From: Steinernema hermaphroditum
Taxonomy: Eukaryota; Nematoda; Chromadorea; Rhabditida; Steinernematidae
Length of the DNA stretch: 64,000 bases
Direction of reading: 5' to 3'
NCBI GenBank assembly: GCA_030435675.1
Contig: CM059622.1
Location: 1,550,001 to 1,614,000, forward strand
Under the pieces are notes generated by a model. That model searched no databases. It saw only the letters and a list, made by a program, of their open reading frames with translations, and was not told the origin of the DNA. The position numbers and the translations under genes were made by a program. Shown here piece by piece: positions 1 through 12,440 of the stretch (position 1 is the stretch's first letter; every line of letters begins with the position of its first letter).

Positions 1-636
1 GGAAATTCTGATTGACTTTCGACCATAACTCGATGTGCCAAGGCACACCGAAAAGAATTACAGCTGAGGCTTCAGTTTCTGATTCTATGATTCTTCTTCT
101 ACATACAAGCTCCTTTGGAAGCGTTCTAATTAAGACAAAACCTAAAGTTCCATTTTCTTTCCCATTTTCTTAGGATATCGTTTCATTGTGACACTCCACG
201 AGCATGACAATAGGCTCGTTCGTCAGATAAACCTCATCTGTTTATAATGTTAGTGTGCGTCTTCATCACATGGATCACTCGAGGAGCTCACTTTACCATG
301 AAGAAAGAGTGGACATTAACCTTCAGGCCGCATCAGCAAACATCGCGAAGTTAGAAGCGGCCTTGATGTTTAGTTTTGAAAATCATCATGCTCCTTTTCC
401 ATCAGGCAACCATTAGTCGAAAGATCACACAGTCCTGTTCTCCACGTGATATCCACAGAACCGACAACAAACATCGGGGCAGCCCCCTTCTTGTCGCCAG
501 CTGTACACACTTTCGCTCTTTGACACACAAAAAGAGCGCAGGTCGCTCGTGTTTTCGTGTTAACCTTGCGATCTTCCGACCTCGACCTCCTTCACATAAA
601 TATGAATCGAAGCGGACCATTTCAAGCGATCAAGAG
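1..636 (+). other. 5' flank of the P450 gene
   Basis: No coding sequence is recognised here. This is the presumed promoter and 5' leader of the P450 gene. An AT-rich CATAAATATGAA stretch lies about 40 bases before the chosen start codon, and a weak acceptor-like CATTTCAAG lies about 10-20 bases before it. Whether the message is trans-spliced cannot be decided from this. Stop-free frames through 376-913 include the first coding exon but extend it with sequence that does not resemble a P450. Confidence 0.4.
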
Positions 637-2906
637 ATGTTCCTCCCTGTGTTCCTTGCCTTCTGGGTCATCTTCTTCTTTTACCACTTCTACTGGAAGC
701 GAAGGGGCTTCCCACCCGGGCCGACACCTCTCCCTTTTGTTGGCAACATTTTTCACTTCGATATTTCGAACGCCGAACAGCAGCTGCTGGAGTATCGCCG
801 GAAATATGGGAAGATGTTCACCCTTTGGCTGCCCGAACCCTACGTTTTCTTCGGTGACTTTGAGGTACTCTGACTCATCGCTTCTACTCTCTAGCCATCA
901 TCCTGTGGTTTAGATGATGAAGACCTACTTCAAAAGGGACGAATTATCCGGTCGTCCCGAGATGGAGGGCATGAAACTCTTTATCGGTGGCAACTACGGC
1001 ATGGTGATCAACGAGAACTTGTGGTGGAGAAGCCAGCGGCGCTTCGGCCTTCATGTTCTGAGAGACTTCGGAGTGGGAAAGCCCGTCTTAGAGGTACCAT
1101 CCCTCTAAGGGTCATGTTCCCAGTGGGTCGTTTAGAACGCCTGTATTGAAGAAGGCCGCAAACTGGTGGAAGATCTGAACAGGGCCAAGGGGAATCCGGT
1201 CTGTCTTCTTCCCTATGTCCTCACCGCCGTCGGAAACATCATCCACCAGCTCGTCTTTGGATCCGTCAGGGAGTACGATGACCCGTTCTTCCACGACATC
1301 GCGAGAGATTTCAAGATCGTCGCCGACTTCTTCAACAGCCCTACGATGTTCTTGATCGAACAGTTCGGCTACAAGCCGGCCCTCTATCTCCAGAAGATCT
1401 TCGACTATGGCCTTAATAGAGTCATCAAAAGCAATGATAGCATCTTGGATGTGGTTCAGGAGGTCTGTTTGTAAGAGGTTTTACTTATGCCATGGGGTAT
1501 CGGGTTCCAGGAAATCGATTGTCACAAGAAGACAGTGATCTACGACCAGCCGCCTAGGGACTACATCGATGCGTATTTGTTCGAGATGAAGAGGCGAGAG
1601 GAGGAAGGTCGTCCGTTGGGTGAGTTGGGTATTCGGATCCTGGGTCGTTCTGTCTTAACCGACCTTTCATAACGGTGGGAATGGCAGGTAGCGTGGGTTG
1701 ATGTAAGTTTGCTGGACGGCAGCTGGGGCGACCTGGAATTGAGTGTTTAGAAATGAAATTTGACGATTTCTAAGAGTCTTTTTGAGTTGAGCTTGAGCAG
1801 TCGGCTTGGGCGGCTTCGATTTTATTTTTTAAGGGGCGATCTGGCTGTAGATGGAAGCCGCGGGACCCTATAGGGGAGGGCATGATTGGCCATCCGGACC
1901 CTGGCCCATTTCATCCACAATCCTAGCCGACCTTTCATAACGGTGGCAACAACAGGTTGCATCGGGTTGATGTCAACTGGACGGCAGCTGGGGCGACCTG
2001 GACTTAAGAGCTCAGAAATGGTATTTGGAGTCTTTTTGAGCGGAGGATACCTTCCTGTTGAGTTGATCTTGAGCATAAAGAAGTCCGGCATTGGCGGCAT
2101 TGATTTTATTTTCCACATGGACGACTTGGTTGTAGATGGAAGCCACGGGAACCTGTGGGCAGTGGCTGACTGGCCATCCGGATCCTGGTCCGATCTATCT
2201 TAACCGACTTTTCATAACGGCCTTTTGCAGAGGAGTTCACTGAACATCAACTCAAAGCCTCCCTCTATGACTTGTTCTTCGCCGGAATGGAAACCACCGT
2301 GACTACACTGCGACACGCCATCCTACACATGATTCGAAGTCCAAAAATCCAAGCCAGGATCCACAAGGAAATCGACGAAGTTATTGGAAGAGAAAAGGTA
2401 GCACTTAACTCGAGTTCCTATACAAGAGCTATTCTTAGGAGATCTGCATGAGCGACCAGAAACTGCTCCCTTATGTCAACGCCACCATCCAAGAGGTTCA
2501 GCGCATCTCGAACGTCGTCACACTTAACGTTCCCCACTGCACGACGGAGGACATCGTCGTTGAAGGCTACAGTATCCCGAAGAAGACCGTAGTCATACCA
2601 CAGTATTCGATTGTCCATGTCGACCCGAAGGAGTTCGCGGAGCCCGGAGAGTTCTTGCCTGACAGATTCATTAATGCGAATGGCGAATTCGTGAAGGACG
2701 AGCGCGTAATTCCTTTCTCCATAGGGAAGAGGGCGTGTCTCGGAGAAGGCCTGGCCAGAATGGAACTTTTCATCTATTTTGCCACTTTGATGCAGAAGTT
2801 TGAGTTCCATCCTGAGGTCGAAGGACGAATGCCTCCGTTGGATATGAGCGTGAAGGTGACGAAGACGCCGAAACCCTATCTTTTTCGTGCTATTACAAGA
2901 GTGTAG
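637..2906 (+). CDS. Cytochrome P450 monooxygenase, nematode CYP33-like
   Basis: A microsomal haem-thiolate monooxygenase, expected to oxidise lipids or xenobiotics at the ER with NADPH-P450 reductase. Six exons join in frame: 637-864, 914-1093, 1136-1462, 1511-1619, 2231-2397 and 2439-2906, giving 492 aa, the usual length. Residues 1-19 form a membrane anchor, followed by KRRGFPPGPTPLPFVGN (proline hinge). WRSQRRFGLHVLRDFG is the helix C region. AGMETT near residue 299 is the oxygen-activation motif of helix I, and QEVQR (356-359) is the ExxR motif. FSIGKRACLG carries the haem-ligand Cys at about 437. The start was chosen because it yields the anchor directly; no in-frame extension looks P450-like. 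Introns are about 42-50 nt except the 611-nt fourth intron, which is filled by a tandem duplication. The substrate cannot be inferred. The CYP33 assignment rests on the N-terminus and helix C and is inference; the P450 call is certain. Confidence 0.96.
1649..2222 (+). repeat. Tandem duplication inside P450 intron 4
   Basis: A unit of roughly 270 bp is repeated. The block CGACCTTTCATAACGGTGG occurs near 1660 and again near 1928. A third, partial copy (CGACTTTTCATAACGG) near 2205 runs straight into the acceptor CTTTTGCAG at 2230. Between them, a block containing ACGGCAGCTGGGGCGACCTG is also duplicated. The expansion explains why this intron is about 600 nt when its siblings are under 50. Confidence 0.85.
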
Positions 2907-3716
2907 ATGTTAATATTTGTGCATAAAATGTACATCTGCATACGTCAGCAATCGTAATCGATGCCGAAATTTAAGCTAGCCCAGTCAGAAAGGATTCGAT
3001 TTTGGGAATTCCATTCTCTTGCTACGCAATATCTTGATACTTGGGCCGCTTTCCACAATTCCGAACTTCAAACAATTATGTGAGAAGTTGGAATAATCAG
3101 TAGACGGCTGCAGAACAGTATAGTTTCATTTTGGCGGGAAGTGTAGGAAATCGGTCGGAATCGAGGCACATAGCGATTCGTTTCGAACTTGTTTAAATCA
3201 TGCAAGACGCTGCTTCCAATTAGCGTCCACCGAGTGAGAGAGACGTCTACGGAACTTCTTTGACTACTGGGTGCTCAAGATAGAAAGGAAAGGACCCATA
3301 TTCTTCCTATCGATACTGAGCCTCTTTAAGCCTTGTCACCTTTTCTTCTCGGTTAGAATTTTCCGAACAGTGGACTCCAACAGGACCCTCCAGTAGAGGG
3401 TTCGATCGAGCAACAAATCCTTTGTCCTAACAGGCCTCTGATCTCACCTAAAGGGCCAGTCTCTCAAAGCAACAGGTAACACTGTTTCCAGAACCATCAG
3501 CGTCGGAAAAAGGAGAACGTCTCAGAAGACGACCGAGGAAGTGATTCCTGAAGACAATCGTTGTGACGAGATTTTTGAAGAACTCTTCCATCAGAGTCTT
3601 CGGAGACTCAGGGAGTGAAGAGGGAACCGCTTCTGATTAAGAGAAACATTTGAGAGATACCTCTAAAAGAGAAGGAATCGAGCGAAGAACCTTCAGACTC
3701 CTCAGAAGACAATTTA
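2907..3716. other. P450 3' flank, no further gene seen
   Basis: A CATAAA-type poly(A) signal lies about 15-20 bases after the P450 stop. The rest has no long stop-free frame, no RNA gene and no clear repeat that I can see, apart from one ATTTTTG at 3571. Confidence 0.5.
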
Positions 3717-3990
3717 AGGCCCATTTATACTCTGCGCGACACAAAACGCCCTTTTTGGTGTCGCTTAGCTTGTCTACGTGTGACTATTTAAGCAAAACCG
3801 AATAAAACTGCACAGTCATGATACTTTCGGATCGGGCTATCAAACCATCATCTGAAAAAAATCTTAGGTTAACTTTAAGTAGGTTAAGTTAACTGTCGCT
3901 TAGCTTCAACTTGACTGTCGCGCAGCTACGCGACACAGCTAAGCGACACCAAAAAGGGCGTTTTGTGTCGCGCAGAGTATAAATGGGCCT
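3717..3990. mobile_element. Harbinger-type MITE, 274 bp
   Basis: Two long terminal inverted repeats of more than 50 bp face each other. The left arm starts AGGCCCATTTATACTCTGCG and the right arm is its complement. TTA target duplications sit at 3714-3716 and 3991-3993. There is no coding capacity. A three-base TTA duplication is the hallmark of PIF/Harbinger elements. The terminal 15 bases match the ends of the autonomous Harbinger at 36571-39635 at 12 positions, so this may be a non-autonomous relative moved by that transposase or one like it. Confidence 0.93.
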
Positions 3991-3993
3991 TTA

Positions 3994-5300
3994 GTGTGTA
4001 CGTAGGCCCTGTAAAAAGCCAGGGCCTGCGCTAAGCTTTAACAACCTTAGTTGTCAAAAACAGAGACCTCCGAAGGAGCCTGGATGTTATCTGAACGCAA
4101 GTTTCTCGAAACTAGGGTCGTTTCGCTAGCTCATATGGTTATCCCGTCGCTCAATTGTTCGGTTCCAGACGTTGTGGTCGAGTCCGAAATCCAAATGGGT
4201 TCTGAAACGAGTCACAACACCTCAGAAATTGTCCATTTATTCGATTCGATATGGCCTCTTTTTGAGGGACCAATATAAAGTTCACCGATATGTCTAGGAT
4301 ATGATAAATTTCCATTGCAGTCTAACGTAAAAACTTCTTTCTTTTTTGACAAATCATCTTGTTCTCGGGGCGCCCTTCTCTTCCGCTCTATGGTTTCATT
4401 CCCACACTTCCACACGCCATAGAAAGCCATCATGCGGCGGTCGGTGTCCGAAAGCGATATCGTCGAAGTTCTCCTTCTCTTTCAAGGTAGGCTCGTATTT
4501 ACATGACTCGTGCAACCGTGGAAGCATTTCATCAGCTGGCTCAAAGCTGATGTGTTCTATTATCCGCTGAAAACAACTGTTGCATTTTGCGAGTGTCGCA
4601 AGCGGCTTTTATTGACCCGTCGCGTCTCTGAGTCATAAATTGTCTTTTTGAATCGACTTTTTCTTTGGAGCTCACGAGGGAAGTGAGAGATTGGAAGGGA
4701 TGTGCTTTTTGATGGAACACTGGAATGCGGTGAATTGGAAACCTTTGTGCTTCGCATTGAACAGGATGTGACCTGATACACAATAATACTTTAAGCTGAT
4801 CACCGAGATCATATTGATCATCGAGAAATCTATTTACTGACACATATTACTTGCGCATCTTTACGAGTAGCACAGTAGTCCAGAAAGGAACACCCGGAGC
4901 CCAAAAAAAGCTCAGCAACGATTTGAATCATGGTCTAGAAAACCACAGACGGACTCTCTGCCGAGTGTTCCACCAAAATCCATTGGGCATAACACGCTAA
5001 TGGTATGCATCAGCACACTGACAAAGCCCAAAAACCTATCCTTTGGAACGGGACTTATCTCAGACGACGTATAACACCTCCGACCGTTTAGTGGCTATGT
5101 CAGCTTAGAGCAGTGGCGGGGGATTTGAGAATAAAAGGACGGAGGGGGGAATCGTGACCTCGGTCTTCATAACGTTGAACGTTGCTTGTGCGAGGGCACG
5201 CAACACATTTTATCTAACCTACGGTTATCGCTTGCCCCAAGTCTCGGGTTGACCTTAGCGGTACATGTTTGACCGTACCCTCGTTAGAGAAGTAGGAGTA
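3994..5300. other. Non-coding stretch, nothing recognised
   Basis: Only short overlapping frames on both strands are present, with no domain-like sequence and no convincing splice-site pairs. No RNA gene or transposon ends were recognised. Confidence 0.4.
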
Positions 5301-5307
5301 CCTTTGA

Positions 5308-5658
5308 ATGGCAGTAGCGCGTCGTCTATACATCGAATTCATATGGCGCAACTATGAATGCTCACAATTGAACCCTCAGAAGTGCCACAAGCCGATGGAG
5401 TGTACTGACGGGTGCAACGAATTGTGGGGACTCAGTAGGCTCGCCATCAGGTTCTACTTTAACCGCCAGATTGGTATTCTAATTATCGTCTTGGCTATCT
5501 TCGTACTCAATGTGATGCCTGTAATCTGGAAGATGAGGAGGACTTTGAGCCTATTTTATCGATTCTTGTTGTGTTCATCTCGACCCTCCTTTGTTAGGGA
5601 CATTCGTTGTATTCGGATGGTTTATTTTTGGAGACCGATAATGACAAAAAAAATATGA
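5308..5658 (+). other. Unassigned 116-codon frame with one hydrophobic segment
   Basis: The frame starts ATG after an immediate upstream stop and contains a cysteine-rich stretch (CSQLNPQKCHKPMECTDGC) followed by a hydrophobic segment (IGILIIVLAIFVLNV), vaguely like the end of a tetraspanin. Its 3' part runs into a tandemly duplicated non-coding segment, which argues against a real 3' end there. It could be a chance frame, a pseudogene fragment or an exon of an unseen gene. I assign no function. Confidence 0.2.
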
Positions 5659-6155
5659 CAAAACACAAGGACTATCGCTTGATTACCATTTGATTATGTG
5701 GGATCGTGATCGGGTTCCAGGTACATGTCAAAACACGTGATGTTCCACTTGAGCTCAATGTATTCATTTTTGCTATACACCGATTCGACTAAACTCCGTG
5801 CTCTGAGCAATATTTTCGAATAACGCACGCTTGTAATTTTGGAGGATGATGAAGATCGATCCGCTTCTGTTGGCTGAATGTGGGACATTCTTATTATTCA
5901 GATGGTTTATTTTTGGAAATACAAACGACTATGAGCTCCGAGGTCCGGCTCAAAAAGCGAAAAAAGACTAAACGACAAAGTACAAGGGTAATACAGGTAC
6001 ATTCAAATGAGCTAAACGATGTGGGTTTTTGCTTTCAGATTTCAAGTGCATATCAGAACACGTGAGGTCCCAGTAGAGTCCAGTGTATTTATTTTTGCTC
6101 GGGCTCCGGCTCTGGCTCCGTGGTCTGAGAAATATTTTTGAAGTCATTGCGTTAA
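5597..6155 (+). repeat. Diverged tandem duplication, about 285-325 bp period
   Basis: The first copy runs about 5597-5830 and the second about 5882-6155. Matching landmarks are GGGACATTC (5597, 5882), GATGGTTTATTTTTGGA (near 5622 and 5912) and ACACGTGA (5732, 6057). The copies are clearly diverged, yet both keep the ATTTTTG words at the corresponding places. Confidence 0.8.
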
Positions 6156-7150
6156 TAACGATCTTTTATAACCGTATTTTTTATTGTATACTGTGTGTTG
6201 TTCATAACCAAAACGCGGAACTCCTCCATCTCCTCCTATCCGAACTCTTAACTATCTGCGAAAATCCGATCGTCACCCCTGCAGCGTGCACATTCGCACT
6301 GATTTTTTCGCTTTTCAAACAGGCGCGTTGTAATCGGACACCATTCCGATGCGTTTTAAACTGGCCGCCAGTCCGTTGGAATGGTCAAAGACCGGTAGAG
6401 CTTTTGCGATTATCATGGATCATTCGTTTGTTTCTGGTTTCATCTCGATGTTTTTATAAAGTATTGTGGTTCGATTTTTGGATATTTACTTTTGAGGCTA
6501 TGGATCTGGCTGTAAAATATCGGTTGGAGTCGAGAAGAAATTTCCTAGCTCACTATGAGAGATCTTTGTTGGCAGAACGTGCAAAATGAAAATCGTCCGA
6601 AATCGCGTTCTTTATAAAGATGCATTTCATATCATCGATTCAATGGGTGAGAACGACTTTCTTGCACCCATTTTGCCCTTTGGATTTGGATGCCATTCCG
6701 AGAGAAAACGATTTATCATTAATCTCTTTTTGTGATCGATGACTTTGGCTACCGATTTGTCTTAAAGATTGTAAAGATTGACGCCCCCGCTATCACACGT
6801 AAATTGCTCAGGACAATGTAGGAGTTGGAAAACACTGATCGCCCTGGTTCCCGGAAGGCCTGAGATACCAGAGCATCCTATTTCTGACGATGAGTTTTTC
6901 ATTTTTGTACCGTTGCAAATACAATTTTACGCCACCGTTCTTCTTTCAGCCCTCTGTTTGCCTTCACTTATTTTTATTTCTTCCTTATCGTCTTTCAAGC
7001 TTTTTTTTTTAAGTCATTCGTGGTTTCGATTTTGCAATAAAGGACTTAGGAAGCAATGGTAGCTGAGGCTCCCAGGCATGGGACACCAGAATATACGATT
7101 TCTAAAGATAAACCCGGCTGCGCGCGAATTCGCGCCCTCCAGGTACTAAA
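6156..7150. other. Non-coding stretch, no gene supported
   Basis: A 168-codon frame (6083-6589) overlaps the upstream duplication and has hydrophobic stretches but no family signature. I treat it as chance. The rest is AT-rich with short frames only. Confidence 0.35.
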
Positions 7151-7162
7151 AGCCAATTAGCC

Positions 7163-7211
7163 CATAGCCCTGCGGGCGGCAAGACACCATAGCCCTGCGA
7201 GCGGCAAGATT
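7163..7211 (+). repeat. Short direct repeat of about 25 bp
   Basis: CATAGCCCTGCGGGCGGCAAG and its near copy CATAGCCCTGCGAGCGGCAAG follow each other directly. The GGCGGCAAG word recurs in the SINE-like copies near 31.4 kb and 55.99 kb, so this is probably a scrap of the same family. Confidence 0.6.
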
Positions 7212-7350
7212 GGTGCTCATGCAAATGACTGAAGTTGTCCAAAAAACTGCAAAGCTAAAAAATACGCTAAAAACGGCACAAAAACTGTAAAGAAACGCAA
7301 AGCCTTGCGTCCCCAGAGATATGATGGAAGTATAGCACCACCACCTCAAC

Positions 7351-7500
7351 TGCTTGTGTGGCTCATTGCGGACGTGCTTCGTTTGTAAGCGGGCGGTGCC
7401 GGGTTCGGTTCCCCTCGGGGTCCTTATTTTGTGTGGGTGTTTTCCCCGTGCTCACGGAAAAACACATACACACACAAACAGACCAACGGACCCGTCGGTT
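7351..7500 (+). repeat. tRNA-derived SINE copy
   Basis: The head (7351-7423) resembles a tRNA. TGGCTCATTGCGG fits a pol III A box and GGGTTCGGTTCCCC fits a B box, about 45 bases apart. A non-tRNA body with an ACACATACACACACAAAC stretch follows. A second copy with the same head is at 55961-56041, and more diverged relatives lie near 31.0, 31.4 and 36.0 kb. The head does not fold into a full cloverleaf with an acceptor stem, so I do not call a functional tRNA. Confidence 0.75.
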
Positions 7501-10500
7501 CTTCATTTATATATAGGGGATACACTTGAAAATGACTTGCTTTACAACACAACGATTCGTTTTTTTCTTCCTCATTGCGCATTCCAAATGTAAATTGTTA
7601 TCAAGTTTCTTTTTGAAAATTTCTGTGTTTCTTTTCTCGGGAATTTTTGAGAACGTTCTGAGAAAATTTTGTGTTTTACACGCCGATTTACATACACGCA
7701 CATGGTAGGTTACTTGTAAACAGAAGGGATATTGACGAGCTGGTGAATGACCGTTGGAATTCGTGTTTGATTTGGAAAGCACTGTTTAGAAAATGACCTC
7801 AGTTAGGATTGACGACTAAGGGTTATTTCAAGGTGTTCGTCTCAGATTGAGTGGAAAATTGGCACACAAGTAGGCCTACATTATTGAACGTTGCCCTTTC
7901 TAGTTCAACTTCGAGTATCACCCAGGTGACCCACTTCCGCCTTTCCAATCTTTAATCACATTCCATCGATGTATTCTCATCGATCACTGCAAATTTTTTT
8001 TGCGACAAATTGCGCTGATGAACATATGTTCGTTCGAGTTGCAGTCAGTGAGTACTTCGGACTAGTACTTCCATCGAACCCTCTTTGAAAACTGATCCGT
8101 TTCGTCACGTCGTGTTTCTCGTTAGTGCGAGTCGTTTACTTCCGTTTACATCTATCAGACTTGGGCCGTCCATCGACTGCAGCTCTACTCATGCTGTTCA
8201 TCCAATGTCTCGACGCCAATTACACAGGTTGGTCTTTGTTATTTTTGAGTATTGATCCTCAGTTGAGCCTAATTTGCGGATAAACATTTGACAACAATTG
8301 ACAAATCAGATGGCTTATATATCCCTTTTGCACCGGGTGGAGCTGTAAGAGAAAGCGCAGACGAACAGAGAAAAAACAAACTTTCGTCTTTTGGACACAT
8401 TTCATGCACTTTTCTGCTCTTCAAGAGTACCTTTGAAAGGCAAAATCAAACGGCAATCAGGTCGCTTTTATTCTACCAAAAATTGTTTTGAAGAGTACTC
8501 AAAAAAGGGGATATTGCAAACGTTGTTGTCAAATGTTGTCAAATGTTGTCTATTGTCGGCGGACTCGTTTGCGGACTCGTTCACTGGTTGATAGATGTAG
8601 CTTATAAGAAGCTCTGTACGGCGTGGTGTTGTTGATTCAGGAAGATAAATGTGAAAGGGTAAACTTGAGTGGATTATTAAATTCGAACTGATATGTATGT
8701 GCATGATGTATCAGCTGCATCTAAAAAAGGCCATGAAATAAAACAAACTGAGCTCAACACTGGTAACCTCGTCGGAATCACATGATTTTTTTTGGGTAAG
8801 CGTTGTTATTTTATTTTACGAAAGTTCTATATATTTTTGATCCTTTAACCTGTTGTTCGAGGGTCGCGGATGATCCCTGATGTTACTTGGTGCTCCACTT
8901 TAGGACTTTATAAGTAGATGTGTCGTCGTAATCAAGCCGACTCCTGGTGCAAGGTCTTCTTGTGAATATCGCTGGGGCGTCTTACGATATACTTATAATC
9001 TTTAATATTTTTGCCCAAAGTTACGCGGACACAAAAATAAATATTTTTGGATAGTTGTGAAATTAGCTGTAGCATGCATGGAATCGATTGCGTGGAGAAC
9101 CGATTCGCAAATCGCGTTTAAACAAAATTTTTGGTAAGGCGACAAACCCGGTACAACCTTGAAGTTTAATTAGCATTCTGTTCGCCATGACTCATCCGAT
9201 TGTCGATCCAGTTCGCCGCCTCTAATCCTCTGTTTGGTGCCCTGCGCGGGCTCGTCGGTTTACGGCGAAAAACATAGGCATGGTCGCGATCACGTGCTGC
9301 AGGCGGAATCGATCTCGTGTCTCTGGAGGAGAGGACCGATTCAGCAATTACAAATATGTGCTCATCATTCCGCTAGGACGTTTCGATGATGGTATGTTGG
9401 GAAAAAGACAAAATGGTCCATTCAAAAGGGCAGATGTTGGCAGATGCAGTTTTAGTAGGGAAGGGCCTCTGGTGATCCAAATTCTGAATGTGTACTTTCC
9501 CATTTTTGGATAGCGCGTAGGATAGCTTTACTAAATTCCAACACTATTAACTCACGAAGCACAACGATGGAACGTATACTATCGTAGTCGCAGCTTGCTT
9601 TTTTGGCGCAGAGCAGAATGTCGGAGTTGAAGACGCCAGCGATTCTTCGGCGGGTATAGGCGGTGCGGGTAGTGACTGGATTCGGCTCGGTGTTTATGAT
9701 TTTTGGGAGTTGGCGTCAAGCTGGAAGAGAAAGCTTTGTAGCTTCAGTAGGGAGACCCTTGCACGCCCTTTATTGTCCGGCCCATTGTGATCTAAATTTC
9801 AAATCTGTATTTCCCTCTTTTAGTAATCAACATTTTGCCTCTAGTGTCTTACTTTCTGACCATTTGAGTGTGTTGCAAATTGATCGCGACCTGATCTTGT
9901 TTTTCCTTTTAGGACTGACAGATATTTGAACTTTCGACAGACGCCTAACTTTGAGAAAAAACTGGCTCTTTGAACTTGTAACCTCAAACGCACTCCTTAC
10001 GTATTCAAACGCCTTGTTTGATTTCATCACTGCAGCAAATATAACCTTTCACGGCGCAGTGCGCACCATTTTTGATCTAAAAGTGTTCATTATGTGTGCG
10101 GACTTCAAGAAGCACTTCGATGTTTGGATTTTTGTCGGAGACACTTGATATTTTTGGTTCAGCGAACTCTGGCTGTAAGGTTGTGTTTTTCTGTTGGGTT
10201 GGCATCTAAATGAAGTTTTGTATATTTTGTTTGGAACAGCGATTGCGGTGTAGATCCTGAATCGTGCCGGAACCTTGAGTTCGAGTCCAGCACGAGTTCC
10301 GTGAATCGAGTCAAATAAACTCGGGAATCTTTGTAAACGCAATTAAACTTTGATTGGATTTTGCTGTGTCTGCTGCTACGATCAAGAGGTGCTTTTTGTG
10401 GCGACAACATTGTTGCACACCAAATTCTACTAGAATGCCGCAGATAGGCACTACTCACACAAACAGTAGACTTCTTTCAATCAGAAATTATTTTTGATAC

Positions 10501-11740
10501 AGAATGGTCGGAGTTCGGAGCGAAGCTCGACTCGATTACGTTTGTTTACTTAACAAGTACATTTTTGAGGTGTTTACCACCCTAATTTGTTTGCAGAAGA
10601 GCTTTGTGACATGAGAAGAGAATGATAGCGTCGGTGGGTATTACGACCAAATCACTTTTAAACATCTCGTGCCATTGTTAAACTGATTTTAGGTTTAAAA
10701 TGATTGACTGAATTATCTGAGAGGTGTTTTTATTTTTGATCCTTAAGAAAAAAGAACTTTTCGTCGATTTGGTTCCAATCATGTTCTGCTGAAACCTCTG
10801 AGTCTCTAAGCCAAGCTTCTACTGCCGAAACGCTTCCTTGATAGTGATGTGATGTGCCAAAAGAAAGTCTTTTTGAGATAAAAGGAAACATTTTTCGACC
10901 TGTTTCGCGCATCTCGTTCTGAGATTGACATAATGTTGGAATTTGGCATGATCTTATGTTTTTTCCATTTTGTAAATTTTTGCATACTTGGACTTATACT
11001 TGGACATGACTCTCTAAATGAATGGATTTGTTTTTTCACGACTTCTCACACTTCTTACGCAGTTGCCTGGCCCTTACTACTAAGCCGGGAGGCCAACAGA
11101 TGCCACCGGGTTTGCCGTCAGACTAACCGAACGCTCTTTTTAGATCCAGTTTTTGATAGCGATAGTATACATTTTTTCAAATTTTTGAATCAACCAATCA
11201 CCTGCAAACAAGTGCTTCAAAGCTCAACAGAAAACTGCTTCTCGAAGCGCCTCGTGTACTTGAGGACTGCCGTGCTTTGTTTAGTGAGAAGTGCTTGAGT
11301 TTTGTGCTTTGTGACACTTCACTTCTCGGCCCTGATGTGTCAACATAAGCGCGCACAATAGTCCGCTTTTTCTCAGTTTGTTATAGTTACAGTTTTCGTG
11401 CTAAGAGTTGTTTCAAGTTGTAACACAGTCTGCTGTTTCATTATACGATTTATCCCTCTCGATTACTGGAATCATGCCTTGGCTAAAACCAGCTGGCAAC
11501 GAAAATTCCCCGAATAGGGAAAGCCGGAAATTTGTAGATGTACAGATTCTATGAGCGCAGCGCACATGGTCCCGCTAATGATGAAAGATGGTATCCATGA
11601 AAGATGACAAAAAAGGTCTTTTTAGAACACTGTTGATAAGCTTAACTGCTTTGTTCGACACCACATGGTCAGCCTATCTTAGTGGCAGTGGCTTTGGCCA
11701 GCAAATGCTCTTGTTTCAAGAGATTATATCCGAAAACTGG
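7501..11740. other. Gene-poor AT-rich stretch
   Basis: No coding exon, RNA gene or bounded transposon is recognised. The stretch contains a weakly similar pair of segments (about 9410-9520 and 9735-9830) and about 15 copies of ATTTTTG, all on the + strand. Frames of 60-120 codons on both strands show no domain features. Confidence 0.4.
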
Positions 11741-11749
11741 AGACCATTT

Positions 11750-12435
11750 TCATGCCAATTTTTGCAAGCGTTTTCTTTCGCTCTTGTTTCTGTTACTTTT
11801 GCAATGTCTTCAATCGACGGCGTAGTCGATCCGTTACCGTAATGCTCAACCAACTTTTGAAGGTGTCTGATTGGATCATCTGGTAGTTGAACCGCTATGC
11901 TATTGGCTTATATGGTATTTTTATAGGTGGGAAAACGGACAGGAAAGGTCGTTGAAAGAAAAAGTGGTTGAATTGCCGTGTCAAGCTCCTACGACATCCA
12001 TCATGTGGTTCTAGAGATCGGCTTGTCACCAAAATTTTAGCATCTGATGCATGTGGCAATACTGGAGGCTTCATGCAATTTCATTCCGATTTTTGCAAGA
12101 ATTTTCTTTCTATCTCGTCTCTCTTCCTTTTGTTATGTCTTCAATCGAGTGGGATTATTTGGTAGTTTTACCTCTATGGTATCTTTATAAGGCTGCAGAG
12201 GACAGTGACAGTACGCCTACGCAGAGCTCTTTCCTTTTGGTCATGTTTAATAAGCCAGTTATCAAAGCTTTGCTCGAAAAACTCTGCTAATGACACCATG
12301 AATCATCTGGGAACGGTGGGAAAAATGGACAGAAAAGGTCATTGAAAAAAAGCGACCTAATTCGACATTATTAATGTGGTTCTAGAGATCGGCCTGTCAC
12401 CAAAATTTTAGCATCTGATGCATGTGGCATTATTT
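11750..12435 (+). repeat. Tandem duplication, about 330-385 bp period
   Basis: Near-identical blocks occur at about 12004-12058 and 12375-12429 (TGTGGTTCTAGAGATCGGC, then AGCATCTGATGCATGTGGCA). An upstream pair (ATTTTTGCAAG at 11758 and 12089, then ATGTCTTCAATCGA) belongs to the same duplication. The changing offset shows later indels. Confidence 0.88.
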
Positions 12436-12440
12436 TTTCC

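Noticed and set aside
5308..5658. Tetraspanin-like gene
   Set aside because: Only one hydrophobic segment, no CCG motif and no other exons seen; kept as an unassigned frame at low confidence.
6083..6589. 168-codon + strand frame with hydrophobic stretches, faintly like a chemoreceptor
   Set aside because: About one frame of this length is expected by chance in AT-rich sequence of this size, it starts inside a tandem duplication, and no family motif is present.
7351..7423. Functional tRNA gene
   Set aside because: A and B boxes are recognisable but no acceptor stem or proper anticodon arm forms, and sister copies share a non-tRNA tail, so it is a SINE head.
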